Shown: positions 1 to 10,272, counted from the first letter of the stretch. The stretch is 64,000 bases of DNA from Brucella oryzae (GCA_012103035.1 JAAVLL010000001.1:1-64000); one strand, 5' to 3'. The notes: generated by a model not told the origin, from the letters alone. Program-made: numbers and translations.

Positions 1-1
1 C

Positions 2-607
2 GCCTCCATGATTATGGATGCGCAATTGCCGGTGCGGCTGCGCGTGCTGATCCCGGCAGTGGAGAATTCGATTGCCGGTAATGCCTTCCGTCCAGGAGAC
101 GTCTTGCAAAGCCGCAAGGGCCTGACCGTCGAAATCGGCAATACCGATGCGGAAGGCCGGCTGGTTCTTGCCGACGCACTTGCGCTTGCCGATGAAGAAG
201 AACCTGCACTTCTGATCGACATGGCGACGCTGACAGGGGCTGCTCGTGTCGCGCTCGGCCCCGACCTGCCACCATTCTACACGCATGATGACGGACTTGC
301 CGCTTCGATTGCGCAAAGCGCGGATGCCACGGCAGACCCGCTATGGCGCATGCCGCTTTGGAAGCCTTATGCGCAAAAACTGTCCTCACGGATCGCCGAT
401 ATCAACAATGTCACCACCGACGGCTTTGCTGGCTCGGTGACGGCTGCGCTCTTCCTCAGCAAATTTGTCGAAAAGGCTCAAAGCTGGGCGCATTTCGACA
501 TTTTTGGCTGGGCGCCGGTCGAAAAGCCCGCTTCGCAGGTCGGCGGAGAGGCACAGGCCATCCGCGCTCTTTACCAGTTTTTGAAGGAACGCTACCCGGC
601 TCGCTGA
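2..607 (+). CDS. Leucyl aminopeptidase (peptidase M17), C-terminal part
   Basis: Cytosolic zinc/manganese aminopeptidase of family M17, which removes N-terminal residues from peptides. The window opens inside the gene, so the N-terminal domain and the first metal ligands are missing. The visible ~200 residues are the catalytic C-terminal domain and carry the M17 signature NTDAEGRLVLADAL at about residues 44-57 from position 8. Its Asp and Glu are metal ligands and its Arg is catalytic. Further M17 landmarks follow: a DMATLTGA segment, and a C-terminal stretch ending in a GW/GGEAQAIRAL-like region. The frame is open to the TGA at 605-607. A MarR gene follows after 72 bp on the same strand. Whether it is pepA or pepB cannot be decided from this half. 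Confidence 0.9.
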   Translation, partial: ASMIMDAQLPVRLRVLIPAVENSIAGNAFRPGDVLQSRKGLTVEIGNTDAEGRLVLADALALADEEEPALLIDMATLTGAARVALGPDLPPFYTHDDGLAASIAQSADATADPLWRMPLWKPYAQKLSSRIADINNVTTDGFAGSVTAALFLSKFVEKAQSWAHFDIFGWAPVEKPASQVGGEAQAIRALYQFLKERYPAR

Positions 608-679
608 ATCCACTTGCCTGAAACGCCGAAAGCAGATTGAATAAAACGGTTCCGAAACAACCCTTTTTGGTGGAGCCGG

Positions 680-1029
680 ATGCCGATTGAGCTGAAGCCG
701 TTGCAGGCGCTGACATTGCTGAGAACCCTGTCGCTGGAACAGGTGCGTGACGAGATGCCCGATCTCACCACGCGACAGGCAGCCATTCTCCTCACCATCT
801 ATCTGGAGCCCCCGCCGCATACCGTGCGGGGACTTGCAGCAAAACTCAACGTCACCAAGCCGGTCATTACCCGCGCGCTCGACACGATGGGCGCGCTTGA
901 GTTCGTCTCCCGGCATCGTGATGAAAAAGACCGGCGAAATGTGCTAATAAAGCGGACGGTCGCCGGTGCACTTTATGTTGAAAGACTGGGTGATCTGGTG
1001 ATCGCCAAAGCCAGGAGTTACCACTTTGA
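680..1029 (+). CDS. MarR-family transcriptional regulator
   Basis: Small winged-helix DNA-binding protein of about 115 residues. A helix-turn-helix is visible in the segment with TTRQAAILLTIY and VRGLAAKLNVTKPVITRAL, followed by the wing (SRHRDEKDRRNVLIKRT). The uninterrupted frame runs to 1078, but its last residues are not MarR-like. If one G is restored to the GG at 1014-1015 the protein ends ...AKARELPL at the TGA 1027-1029, overlapping the start of the next gene. I therefore place the true end at 1029. The overlap suggests co-transcription with the downstream NlpC/P60 gene. Its ligand and targets are unknown. Confidence 0.75.
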
Positions 1030-1881
1030 CCATGCTCGACCGCCGCCTCAACGCCTATCGACCCGACCTAGCAGATGAGCGGCTGTCCGGCCAGGTGGAA
1101 GCGGCGCGTTTTACCGCCGGAACACCGATGGTTTCCGCACCCGTTGTCGATCTGCGTGCCGAACCGCGTATGGATAGCGGACCGCAAACACAGATGATTT
1201 TCGGTGATCGCGTCCGCGTCTACGAAGAAATGGACGGCTGGTCGTGGGTGCAGGCAGAACGTGACGGCTATACGGGTTACGTCTCCTCTGCCGCGCTGGA
1301 GCAGCCCGCTGGAACCGAAACACACTTGGTCATCGTGCCACGCACCTTCGTTTATCCGGCTCCGATCTCCGCTTTCCGCACACAAAGGCCCTGTCGCTCG
1401 GCTCATGCGTGCGCATTGTCGGCGCGGCCGAGACGCGCGGCACAAAATATGCGCTTCTGGAAAGCGGCGAAGCGCTGATCGCAAGCCATCTTGCACCGGT
1501 GGGCGAACATGCAGCAGACTATGTGGCGGTCGCCGAAACGCTTCTTCACACGCCCTATCTGTGGGCGGCACATCGGGCTTCGGCATCGACTGCTCCGGCC
1601 TTGTGCAACTGTCCATGTGGGTAGCAGGCCGCAAGGTGCTGCGCGATTCGGACATGCAGCAGAACACGCTTGGCGAGATTATCGAGCCTGATGCGGCCTA
1701 TTCGAACCTGAAGCGCGGCGATCTTGTGTTCTGGAAGGGCCATGTCGCCATCTGCGCCTCGCCCGACATGCTGATCCATGCGAGCGGTCATACGATGACG
1801 GTAACGCTGGAACCGCTACAGGATGCCATCAAGCGAATTGCCTACCTCTATGATCTGCCGACACTCATCCGCAGACCCTAA
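1026..1881 (+). CDS. SH3 domain / NlpC-P60 peptidoglycan hydrolase (two frameshifts)
   Basis: Predicted cell-wall gamma-D-glutamyl-diamino acid endopeptidase of about 285 residues. The N-terminal half has an SH3b-like domain (MIFGDRVRVYEEMDGWSW). The C-terminal half is an NlpC/P60 domain with the catalytic Cys in GIDCSGLVQ and the catalytic His in KGHVAIC. The three parts lie in three frames joined at about 1368 and 1566, each explained by one missing G (CCGGAT read as CCGAT; TGGGGC read as TGGGC). The TTG at 1026 is preferred because family members begin MTxLDRRLNAYRP and because an AGGAG lies 8 bases upstream; ATG 1032 is the alternative. It overlaps the MarR stop. Confidence 0.8.
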
Positions 1882-2001
1882 CTCGTAGATGCTCCAAAAG
1901 AGCGGGACTTATGAAGGAAAGACGACATTGACGATAGCTGCGTTGCTGATCGGCTTTGCTTTGTCTTTTCCTTCCCCGTTTCGACTGAGAGAATTGCGCG
2001 C

Positions 2002-2723
2002 ATGACCATTCCCGCATCCCCTGCCGCCTTTGCCGAAGTCAATGGCATCCAGATGTACTACCGGATCATCGGTAAGGGACCGCCGATCCTGCTTATTCCC
2101 GGCGGCCTGTCCGACCAGCATGTGTGGGATGCACAGCTTCCGATTCTCTGCGCGTCACCACACCGTAATCGTTGCTGATAGCCGCGGACAGGGGCACTCC
2201 ACCCGCACCGAAGATCCCATCACCTATGGATTAATGGCCGACGATTATGTGTCGCTGCTTGATTATCTGCAAATCGACAAGGTTGACCTTGTCGGCTGGA
2301 GCGATGGCGGCATTATCGGCCTCGATATCGCCATGCGTTATCCTGAACGGCTGAAAAGCCTGTTCGCGCAGGCGGCGAACGTCACGCCAGATGGCAATAC
2401 CGGTTATGCCGAGGCTCGCGCCGCAGGAAAGCCGATACCGGAACTGCGCCACTATGAGAGCATCGACAAGGAAATCCAGGCACTCTGGGCAAATGAACCG
2501 AACTATACCGACGAGGAACTGTCGGATATTCGCGTGCGCACCGCGATTGTCATCGGCGACCGCGATACGGCCATCACGCGCGAACATACGGAATTCATCG
2601 CCAGTCAGATACCTGGCGCCCGTTGATTGTCCTGCCCGATGGGCATGGCGTCCCTATCGAAAATCCGCGCCTCTATGCACATACAGTCCTGCGTTTCATC
2701 GATGGAAAGGACGCCGGAAATGA
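2002..2723 (+). CDS. Alpha/beta-fold hydrolase (frameshifted)
   Basis: Serine hydrolase of the alpha/beta fold, about 240 residues. It shows an oxyanion-hole region (LLIPGGLSDQHVW), a nucleophile elbow GWSDGG, and a C-terminal DGHGVP segment that probably carries the catalytic His; the acid is likely in VIGDRDTAI. Reading starts at ATG 2002 and must change frame at about 2150 and at about 2615, where a missing G turns ARLIVLPDG into a stop. A further lost A near 2718 would give a natural end ...DAGK at the TGA 2721-2723; without it the frame runs on into the opposing gene. The substrate is not predictable. Confidence 0.7.
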
Positions 2724-2742
2724 AAACTGCGAGCCGGAAAAG

Positions 2743-3691
2743 TTAAACCCGGTTCGGCAATACGCGGTCGGGCGGGCGATGTCCGTCGACAAAAGCCTTG
2801 ATATTGATGATGACCTTGTCGCCCATATCGATGCGGCCTTCCATGGTGGCCGAACCCATATGCGGCAGCAGGACAACCTTGCCTTTTCGGCAAGCGCCAG
2901 CAGGCGGGGATTAACCGCCGGTTCGTTCTCGAACACGTCCAGCCCCGCGCCGGCAAGCTTGCCCTGCTCGATCAGCTCGATCAGCGCATTCTCATCGATG
3001 ATCTGGCCGCGTGCCGTGTTGACCATATAGGCTGTCGGCTGCATCAGCGCGATGCGGCGTGCGGACAGCAGATGGAATGTGGCAGGCGTCGAAGGGCAGT
3101 TGACCGAGATGATATCCATCCGGGCCAGCATCTGGTCGAGACTATCCCAATAGGTCGCCTCCAGCTCTTCCTCGACCTGCGGATTGACGCGCTTGCGGTT
3201 GTGATAGTGAATGCCGAAAGTCCGAGGCGTTTGCCCCAGATGCGCCGTCCGAGCATCCAGGTCGGCGACCATCCCGGCCATTGCCCATGGCGCTCGCCCA
3301 GCACATTGGCACCTTCAACCAGGCGTCTTGGCACCGACAGGAGCAGCGCCAGGGTCATGTCGGCAGTGTCCTCGGTCAGGACATTCGGCGTATTGGTAAC
3401 GGTGATTCCGCGCTTTGCGGCTGCGGCGACATCGATATTGTCCACGCCATTGCCGAAATTTGCGATCAGCTTGAGATTGGGGCCAGCCTGTTCAATCGCT
3501 GCTGCATCGATGACGTCCGTGATGCAAGGCACCAGAACGTCCGCTTCCTTCATCGCAGCGATAATTTCCGGCTGATTCATGCGGTGGTCGTCTATGTTCA
3601 GACGCGCATCAAACAGTTCCCGCATTCGGGTTTCCACTGGGTCCGGCAGTTTTCGCGTAAGAACGACCAGCGGTTTCTTCTTGTTCGACAT
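2743..3691 (-). CDS. D-isomer-specific 2-hydroxyacid dehydrogenase, disrupted (internal deletion)
   Basis: NAD(P)-dependent 2-hydroxyacid dehydrogenase of the glyoxylate/hydroxypyruvate reductase type. The N-terminal part (IANFGNGVDNIDVAAA), the catalytic-domain motifs (NTARGQIIDENAL, AGAGLDVFENEP) and a C-terminus ending RPPDRVLPNRV are clear. Near 3222 the sequence jumps from GKRLG directly to FGIHYHNRKR. The segment that in this family holds the Rossmann GxGxxG motif is absent, and the frame changes there. The whole locus is roughly 55 bases shorter than a ~334-residue family member needs. A second shift at about 2885 is a simple missing G. The start at 3691 follows a GGTGGAG ribosome site. 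If the deletion is real the gene cannot bind its cofactor. Confidence 0.75.
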
Positions 3692-4021
3692 CTCCACCCC
3701 ATCGTTGAGCAAAGCCCCTGAACTGCCCGTATTGTAATCAACTGGCAGGGCACGCTCCAAGAAATTTCCTGCACATTTCCAGCGGAAAACCGACCCACTT
3801 TTCCCGAAAATGCGTTAACCGAAGCTTCATGTTGAGACCTCCTTAACCAAGGCGGTGCAATATGGGATATTGCTTCGGCTGAACATCTCTATCAAGGCGA
3901 AGCGGCAAAGACAAAGAAAAACCGGAAACTTCAGGTGTCTCTTGGAAAGTCTGCAACGACTTTCTAAAAAGATGCATTTAAAATCAAATGATTAGGTCGC
4001 ATCTCCATCTGTTGTACACAT
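3692..4021. other. Intergenic region between divergent genes
   Basis: This 330-bp gap separates two divergently transcribed genes and must hold both promoters. I see two TTAACC words (3815-3820, 3843-3848), which match CtrA half-sites only, with no second half at the right spacing. No convincing terminator, small RNA or coding region is visible. Confidence 0.4.
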
Positions 4022-4699
4022 ATGGATTCACGATCTGAAAACAGGACGGAAACGTCGCCTCGCAGCCCCCGTAAACTGCCGAAGCTACTACCGTTCTGCC
4101 GTGACAGGACGGCGAGAGGTCGCAGTTTGTACAGAGTACTTTCGCAACGCTTTTGGATAGCCACGCTTGGCTTTCTGGCATTTTTCCTCATTCTGGCGCC
4201 GCTTGGCGCTTCGAACAGACATGCCGCACAGGCTGTAGAGCCTGCAGGCACCACTGTCGGCGCAAGCGGGCTTCCGGTGCCGCGTTTCGTCAGCCTTAAA
4301 CCCGCGCGCGTCAATCTGCGCATCGGACCGGGACGTGATTATGCGGTTTCATGGCTTTTCATGAAGGCCGGACTGCCCGTCGAGATCATCCAGGAATATG
4401 ACAACTGGCGCCGTATCCGCGATGCGGATGGCACGGAAGGCTGGGTCTATCAGTCGCTGCTTTCCGGCAAGCGAACCGCTATCACGGCGCCCTGGCTCAA
4501 GAACGATCAGGGTTCGATGATCAATATGCGCCGCGATGCAAGCGATGCATCGGGACTTGCTGCCGAAATCGAGCCCGGCGTGGTTGGAACGGTGCGCGAA
4601 TGCACCGGTCAATGGTGCCGGGTGGATATGGGCGGCGTCCGCGGCTGGATCAAGCAATCGGATCTGTGGGGCGTATATCCAGGCGAAGCCTTCGACTGA
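4022..4699 (+). CDS. SH3-domain envelope protein with one membrane segment
   Basis: About 225 residues and uninterrupted. A basic, polar N-terminus is followed by a hydrophobic segment (FWIATLGFLAFFLILAPLG, about residues 45-63) that should act as a signal anchor. The rest is periplasmic and holds two bacterial SH3 repeats: one around VNLRIGPGRDYAVSWLF to GWVYQSLL, the other around MINMRRDASDAS to RGWIKQSDLWG. Such proteins usually bind cell-wall peptides, but this one has no catalytic domain. The ATG at 4022 lacks a clear ribosome site and a start further inside, nearer the membrane segment, is possible. Confidence 0.75.
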   Translation: MDSRSENRTETSPRSPRKLPKLLPFCRDRTARGRSLYRVLSQRFWIATLGFLAFFLILAPLGASNRHAAQAVEPAGTTVGASGLPVPRFVSLKPARVNLRIGPGRDYAVSWLFMKAGLPVEIIQEYDNWRRIRDADGTEGWVYQSLLSGKRTAITAPWLKNDQGSMINMRRDASDASGLAAEIEPGVVGTVRECTGQWCRVDMGGVRGWIKQSDLWGVYPGEAFD

Positions 4700-4745
4700 C
4701 TTCGCCCAAGCGGAGCGAAAATCGCCCCGCTTTCACTTCGGAGTA

Positions 4746-5524
4746 TCACCAGGCAGGCGCTACCGATCCCTTGAACGTCGTGGCGATGAATTCCTTCACT
4801 TCATCACTGTGATAGGAGGCGATCAGGGCTTTCACCCAATCCGCATCCTTGTCGGCGGTGCGAACCACGAGAATATTGACGTAGGGCGCTTTCTCGCCTT
4901 CTCGCACCAGCGGATCGGTTGCCGGGTTCAGGCCAGCTTCCATCGCATAATTGGTGTTGATGACGGCAGCATCGACGTCTTCCATCGAACGCGGAAGCTG
5001 TGCCGCATCGAGTTCAACGAATTTCAAGTTCTTCGGATTTTCCACGATATCGATGGCGCTGACCTTCAATCCCTTGGTCGGGTCGATTTTGATAATCCCG
5101 TTTTCGGCAAGCACCAGCAAAGCGCGACCGCCATTGGTCGGATCATTGGGGATTGCAATCGTCGCACCGTCGGCCAGCTCGAAATGTTCTTCAGCTTCTT
5201 CGAATACAACCCCATCGGAAAGTTGACAGTCTCCGCAACGCTCACAATATCGAAGCCACGATCAGCCACCTGATTGTCGAGATAGGGCTTGTGCTGGAAG
5301 GAGTTGGCTTCCAATGCGCCATCCGCAAGCGCCATGTTCGGAATGACATAATCCGAGAATTCCTGAATATCGATTTCAAGACCGTTCTTTCCGGCGACTT
5401 CCTTCACCTTTTCCATGATCTGGGCGTGCGGCCCCGGCGTCACTCCGATCCGGACCGTCTTTGCAAAGGCGCTGCCAGCGGTAAACAGGGCAAGAATGGT
5501 CGCGGCGACAAATAGCTTACGCAT
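4746..5524 (-). CDS. metQ: Methionine ABC transporter substrate-binding protein MetQ (NlpA family)
   Basis: Periplasmic D/L-methionine-binding protein of the NlpA/MetQ family, about 258 residues. It has a cleavable signal peptide (MRKLFVAATILALFTAGSAFA) and the family segments GPHAQIMEKV, LEIDIQEFSDYVIPN, EANSFQHKPYL and INTNYAMEAGL. One frame change at about 5195, a missing G before GAG (NISELADG), splits it. The upstream TCAAGGAGATATC is a good ribosome site. The metN and metI genes that normally accompany it are not on its downstream side; they may lie elsewhere. I searched the short upstream region for a SAM-II type riboswitch and saw none. Confidence 0.88.
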
Positions 5525-5625
5525 GATATCTCCTTGAAATAAGCCCGGCTGGGCTTGGGAGGCTAGCCAGCCAGGATTGCAGAACTTCGCCCCTTTTCAG
5601 CCCCTTATGGTCCAATAGGCAACAA

Positions 5626-5645
5626 AAAGCGGCCATGGCCGCTTT
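5626..5645. terminator. Terminator after irr
   Basis: A perfect palindrome, AAAGCGGCCATGGCCGCTTT, with T-runs following on both strands. On the minus strand it follows the irr stop by about 40 bases and is continued by TTTTTG. Confidence 0.75.
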
Positions 5646-5687
5646 CTTTATTCCCGACTGAAAGGGGAGGCTCGCTACTGGTCCCGT

Positions 5688-6124
5688 TTATTGGCCCTTG
5701 CGGCGCAGGCGGACGATGATATCCACATTGACGATTTCCATGCCATGCGGAGCATCCGGCATGTTGGCAACCGTGGGCTGGCCCTTTCGCCATGTGGAAT
5801 ATCGAACACAACATTTTCCCCTTCGAGGAAGAAATGCTGGTGGTCCGAGATATTCGTATCGAAATAGGTCTTAGAGCCCTCAACCGCGATAATACGCAGC
5901 ATACCGGCTTCCGTGAACTGGTGGAGCGTATTGTAAACCGTCGCCAGAGACACCGGCACATCGGCCATGACGGCCTCTTCGTGCAGGTCTTCCGCAGACA
6001 GATGGCGATCGCCCTGGGCGAAGATCAGGCTCGCAAGCGCAACGCGCTGCCGCGTCGGACGCAGGCCCGCGCGGCGGAGCTGCTCTTCCATCGAGACCGT
6101 CGAGTGGGTATGTGAAGACTGCAT
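5688..6124 (-). CDS. irr: Iron response regulator Irr (Fur family)
   Basis: Fur-superfamily repressor of the alphaproteobacterial Irr type, which controls haem and iron genes in response to haem status. The winged helix (LRPTRQRVALASLIF, VSLATVYNTLHQFTEAGML) is followed by a metal/haem-binding segment containing SDHQHFF. A frame change at about 5785 hides the true C-terminus, which in the third frame reads MEIVNVDIIVRLRRKGQ and stops at 5688. ATG 6124 is preferred because Irr proteins begin close to HSSHTHSTVSMEEQ; an upstream GTG at 6145 is possible. It is divergent from fabA, an arrangement common in Rhizobiales. I saw no clear iron-control box in the shared 265-bp region. Confidence 0.88.
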
Positions 6125-6389
6125 ATTCACCGTTGGTTCCGTCACAAGCTTGTTGCAAAATCATCAATCGTCAAACGGGCTGTTGCCCATTGCATACTGA
6201 CATTGATATATGCCGTTGCGAAATAAGTATCAATAGCCTTGGGAATTGGCCGGTTTTTCGGATAAAACCCCAGATAAACCCAATGCATGATTTTACTGCC
6301 GGAAACAGTCTGTGGTAGGGATGTTCCGGTGAAACCCACAACCGGGCCGGATTGCCGGTCGATACAGAATGAACCTCAAGGGAGGCGTA

Positions 6390-6905
6390 ATGGCAGAACA
6401 GAAATCAAGCTATGGGTATGAAGAGCTCCTGGCCTGCGCACGCGGCGAGATGTTCGGCCCCGGCAATGCTCAGCTTCCCTGCCTCCGATGCTGATGGTCC
6501 ATCGCATCACAGATATTTCCGAAACCGGCGGTGAGTTCGACAAGGGCTATATCCGCGCCGAATATGATGTGCGCCCCGACGACTGGTATTTCCCGTGCCA
6601 TTTCATGGGCAATCCGATCATGCCGGGCTGCCTTGGCCTCGACGGCATGTGGCAGCTGACCGGTTTCTTCCTCGGCTGGCTCGGAGAGCCGGGCCGCGGC
6701 ATGGCGCTTTCCACCGGTGAAGTGAAGTTCAAGGGCATGGTGCGTCCGCATACCGCTTCTCGAATACGGCATCGATTTCAAGCGCGTCATGCGTGGCCGC
6801 CTCGTGCTAGGCACGGCTGATGGCTGGCTGAAAGCCGATGGCGAAACCATCTACCGGGCGTCTGACCTGCGCGTCGGCCTGTCGAAGGACAGCGAGGGCC
6901 AGTAA
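6390..6905 (+). CDS. fabA: 3-hydroxydecanoyl-ACP dehydratase/isomerase FabA
   Basis: Hot-dog-fold enzyme that dehydrates 3-hydroxydecanoyl-ACP and isomerises the product to the cis-3 form, starting unsaturated fatty-acid synthesis. The catalytic His lies in [20 protein letters not shown] and the catalytic Asp in the same helix. Length, about 171 residues, is normal. Two shifts break the frame: near 6481 (LPLPPMLMV needs one more C) and near 6762 ([11 protein letters not shown]). The start follows an AAGGGAGG ribosome site. The downstream fabB and fabI genes make this an unsaturated-fatty-acid operon. Confidence 0.93.
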
Positions 6906-7066
6906 GGCACCTCAATCATCATCATCCACGAGCGCGACTGCAAAAGTAAACAGTTTTCATGCGGCCGCGCTCAAAACATGCGAAGATCGCACCTATGTAA
7001 CCGCGAACAGGCGGCAGTCCGCATGACGGACACGTCGCTCACGGATCAGGTGTAAAGGAGAACGCG

Positions 7067-8288
7067 ATGCGGCGTGTGGTCGTAACGGGTATGGGGATCG
7101 TATCCTCGATTGGTAACAACACCGAAGAGGTCACGGCTTCGCTGCGTGAAGCAAAGTCCGGCATCTCCGCGCTGAGGAATATGCCGAGCTTGGCTTCCGT
7201 TGTCAGGTGCACGGCGCTCCGAATATCGACGTCGAAGCACTGGTTGATCGTCGTGCGATGCGCTTCCATGGCCGTGGCACGGCCTGGAACCATATTGCGA
7301 TGGATCAGGCCATTGCGGATGCGGGACTTTCCGACGAGGAGGTCTCCAACGACCGCACCGGCATCATTATGGGCTCCGGTGGTCCTTCAACCCGCACCAT
7401 TGTCGATTCTGCCGACATCACCCGCGAAAAGGCCCGAAGCGCGTCGGCCCATTTGCCGTGCCAAAAGCCATGAGTTCAACGGCTTCCGCGACGCTGGCGA
7501 CCTTCTTCAAGATCAAGGGCATCAACTATTCGATCTCCTCGGCCTGTGCGACGTCCAACCATTGCATCGGCAATGCGTTCGAAATGATTCAGTATGGCAA
7601 GCAGGACCGCATGTTTGCTGGCGGCTGCGAAGATCTTGACTGGACGCTTTCGGTCCTGTTCGACGCCATGGGCGCCATGTCGTCGAAATTTAACGATACG
7701 CCATCCACGGCATCCCGCGCCTATGACAAGAACCGCGACGGCTTCGTGATCGCAGGCGGCGCCGGTGTTTTGGTGCTGGAGGACCTCGAAACCGCGCTGG
7801 CCCGCGGTGCCAAGATTTACGGCGAGATCGTTGGTTATGGCGCAACCTCCGACGGCTACGACATGGTCGCTCCGTCAGGCGAAGGCGCGATCCGCTGCAT
7901 GAAGATGGCGCTTTCGACCGTCAAGACCAAGATCGACTACATCAACCCGCACGCAACCTCGACGCCAGCTGGCGACGCGCCGGAAATCGACGCCATTCGC
8001 CAGGTCTTCGGCTCGGGCGACGCCTGCCCGCCGATCGCCGCGACCAAGTCGCTTACCGGCCACTCGCTGGGTGCAACCGGCGTACAGGAAGCGATCTATT
8101 CGCTTTTGATGATGCAGAACAATTTCATTTGCGAAAGCGCACATATCGAAGAACTGGACCCTGCCTTCGCGGACATGCCTATCGTTCGCAAGCGCATTGA
8201 CAACGCTCAGCTTAACACCGTGCTCTCCAACTCCTTCGGATTTGGCGGCACCAATGCGACGCTGGTTTTCCAGCGCTACCAGGGCTGA
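7067..8288 (+). CDS. fabB: Beta-ketoacyl-ACP synthase I FabB
   Basis: Condensing enzyme that elongates unsaturated acyl-ACPs in the cytosol. The Cys-His-His triad is visible: the nucleophile in [14 protein letters not shown], His in [11 protein letters not shown] and His in [16 protein letters not shown]. The C-terminal [15 protein letters not shown] loop is typical. Length is about 407 residues. The reading frame changes near 7168 and near 7432, each consistent with one lost G. The start [10 protein letters not shown] follows AAAGGAGAA. It lies 161 bp after fabA and 14 bp before fabI. Confidence 0.93.
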
Positions 8289-8302
8289 GGGAGAGGGAAA
8301 AT

Positions 8303-9121
8303 ATGGAAGGTTTGATGAAGGGCAAACGCGGCCTCATCATGGGGGTCGCGAATAATCACTCACTCGCCTGGGGAATTTCAAAGCAACTCGCAGCACAAGG
8401 CGCAGAACTGGCCTTCACCTATCAAGGTGATGCGCTCGGCAAGCGTGTAAAGCCACTTGCTGAACAGGTTGGTTCCGATTTCGTACTGCCTTGCGATGTG
8501 GAAGATATCGAGTCCGTTGACGCGGTCTTTGCTGAAATCGAAAAGAAGTGGGGCAAGCTCGATTTCATCGTTCATGCCATCGGCTTCTCCGACAAGACCG
8601 AACTGAAGGGTCGCTACGCAGACGTCACCACGCGCGAAAATTTCAGCCGCACCATGGTGATTTCCGCCTACTCCTTCACGGAAATGGCACAACGCGCTGA
8701 AAAGCTCATGAAGGACGGCGGCTCGATCCTGACGCTGACCTATGGCGGCTCGACCCGTACGATTCCGAACTACAACGTCATGGGTGTCGCCAAGGCGGCG
8801 CTTGAAGCCATGGTTCGTTATCTTGCAGCCGATTATGGTCCGCAGGGCATCCGCGTCAACGCTATTTCGGCGGGGCCGGTGCGCACGCTGGCTGGTGCCG
8901 GTATTGGCGATGCACGCGCAATCTTCAGCTATCAGCGCCGTAACTCACCGCTACGCCGTACCGTCGATATTGATGACGTGGGCAAATCGGCAGTCTATCT
9001 GCTGTCCGACCTTTCCAGCGGCGTCACCGGCGAAATCCATTATGTGGATTCGGGCTACAATATCGTCTCCATGCCGACGCTCGAAGAATTGAAAAGTTCT
9101 GACGCGGAACGCGGCGAGTAA
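8303..9121 (+). CDS. fabI: Enoyl-ACP reductase FabI
   Basis: NADH-dependent enoyl-ACP reductase of the short-chain dehydrogenase fold, the last step of each fatty-acid elongation cycle. The frame is intact at 272 residues. The divergent glycine motif GVANNHSLAWGIS near residue 14 and the FabI-type catalytic Tyr-x6-Lys (YNVMGVAK, about residues 157-164) are present. An AGAGGGAAA ribosome site precedes ATG 8303; an internal ATG four codons later is an alternative. It is the last gene of the fab operon and is followed by a strong terminator. Confidence 0.94.
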   Translation: MEGLMKGKRGLIMGVANNHSLAWGISKQLAAQGAELAFTYQGDALGKRVKPLAEQVGSDFVLPCDVEDIESVDAVFAEIEKKWGKLDFIVHAIGFSDKTELKGRYADVTTRENFSRTMVISAYSFTEMAQRAEKLMKDGGSILTLTYGGSTRTIPNYNVMGVAKAALEAMVRYLAADYGPQGIRVNAISAGPVRTLAGAGIGDARAIFSYQRRNSPLRRTVDIDDVGKSAVYLLSDLSSGVTGEIHYVDSGYNIVSMPTLEELKSSDAERGE

Positions 9122-9139
9122 GCGTTCCAGAATTGAAAA

Positions 9140-9157
9140 GCCGCCCTTCGGGGCGGC
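9140..9157. terminator. Terminator between fabI and the convergent methyltransferase gene
   Basis: A 7-bp GC stem, GCCGCCC/GGGCGGC, closed by a TTCG tetraloop. It is followed by ATTTTATTT on the plus strand and preceded by an A-run, so it can serve both convergent genes. Confidence 0.85.
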
Positions 9158-9164
9158 ATTTTAT

Positions 9165-10197
9165 TTACTTCTTCGCATCGAATATCTTGAAACCATTCGC
9201 CTCTTCGAGAAGCGTCACGTTCTTGAACAGTCCCTTGAGGGTCGTTTCATACGGCAATTGACGGTTCGCGACCATCAGCAGACGCCCGCCGGGCTTGAGC
9301 CGGGATGCGGCGGCGGCAATGAACGCCTGACCAAGTGACACATCCGTAACCCGTCCCTCGTGAAACGGCGGATTCATGATCACTGTGTCGTAGATGCCCG
9401 CCATCTTTTCGCTCGTCACATCGAACCAGTTGAAACCAATCGGAACCGATGCCCCTAACCGTTCGAGATTGCCGCGTGCGGCCTCCAGCGCCTCGTAATC
9501 GGCTTCATAGAGGTCAATCGACGTGATGCGATCCGCAAACTTCAGACATTGCGCGGCGAGATACCCCCAGCCAGCACCAAGATCGGCAACGTTGCCGAAA
9601 ACGATCTTCTCCATATGCGGCACGAGCAATGCCGAACCTTTATCGATCACGCCGTGCGAAAACATTCCGGGTTCGGTCCGGAACACGTCGTCAATATCGG
9701 TCGCAAGCGGTTTCAAAGCTGTGATGAAATCATCGGTAAGATCGGCAGGACGCCTGAGCCAGAACACCACTGCATGGTTCTTCGACATGCGGTCGCTGAT
9801 CTCGGCAATATTGCCGACCCATTTGCGAAAACTGTCGATGCCGAGCTTCTTGTCGCCGGACACGGCAATCCACCCCCGGCTCAACACGCGCCAGAAGCTC
9901 CGCAAACCACGCCTCATTGCGTCCGCGATGTTTTCCGAGCAGGAGTAGCCCGCCGGAAAAATGGTTCTTCTCACCCAGCTCAAACGTCAATCTGGGTACT
10001 GCCTTGAAGCCTTCCTTTTCCAGCGCCAGCCAATCAGGGCGCCAAGGTTGCAGGACGGTCAGCGCCCGTTTCCATTCGTCTTCAAGACGTCGGTCTGCAG
10101 AAAGACCGCAGACAAGGAAGGGCTGGCCCTCTTCAGGCATATCCAGAATGTCCTGATCGAAGGGGAGAAAGAGAGTTTGTTGTGCCGGTGTGATCAT
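9165..10197 (-). CDS. Class I SAM methyltransferase, RsmC-like 16S rRNA (guanine-N2) methyltransferase
   Basis: About 344 residues with the two-domain layout of RsmC/RlmG: a degenerate N-terminal methyltransferase-like domain and a C-terminal catalytic domain with the SAM-binding motif VADLGAGWGYLAAQ and the N-methyltransferase motif NPPFHEG. That motif is the signature for transfer to an exocyclic amino group of guanine in rRNA. One frame change near 9873 (EPGGWIAVSGDKK needs one more base in a G-run) separates the halves. The ATG at 10197 (MITPAQQTLF) is preferred over the ATG at 10236. The exact rRNA target is inferred from the family. Confidence 0.8.
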
Positions 10198-10237
10198 GGG
10201 TCCATCCATGGTCTTGAAATGATTCACGTGCAACAAA

Positions 10238-10260
10238 AAGCGCGCCCTTAAGGCGCGCTT
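10238..10260. repeat. Left copy of the duplicated pnp terminator palindrome
   Basis: Hairpin GCGCGCC-cttaa-GGCGCGC with AA/TT extensions, directly abutting the left end of the insertion sequence. Its right-hand twin is at 11788-11810; 21 bases are identical. On the minus strand this copy is followed by TTTTTG, so it retains the U-tract of the original pnp terminator. Confidence 0.85.
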
Positions 10261-10272
10261 CAGGCTGCTGAC

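Noticed and set aside
5525-5625. SAM-II riboswitch upstream of metQ
   Set aside because: The leader is short and shows no pseudoknot-type complementarity that I could find.
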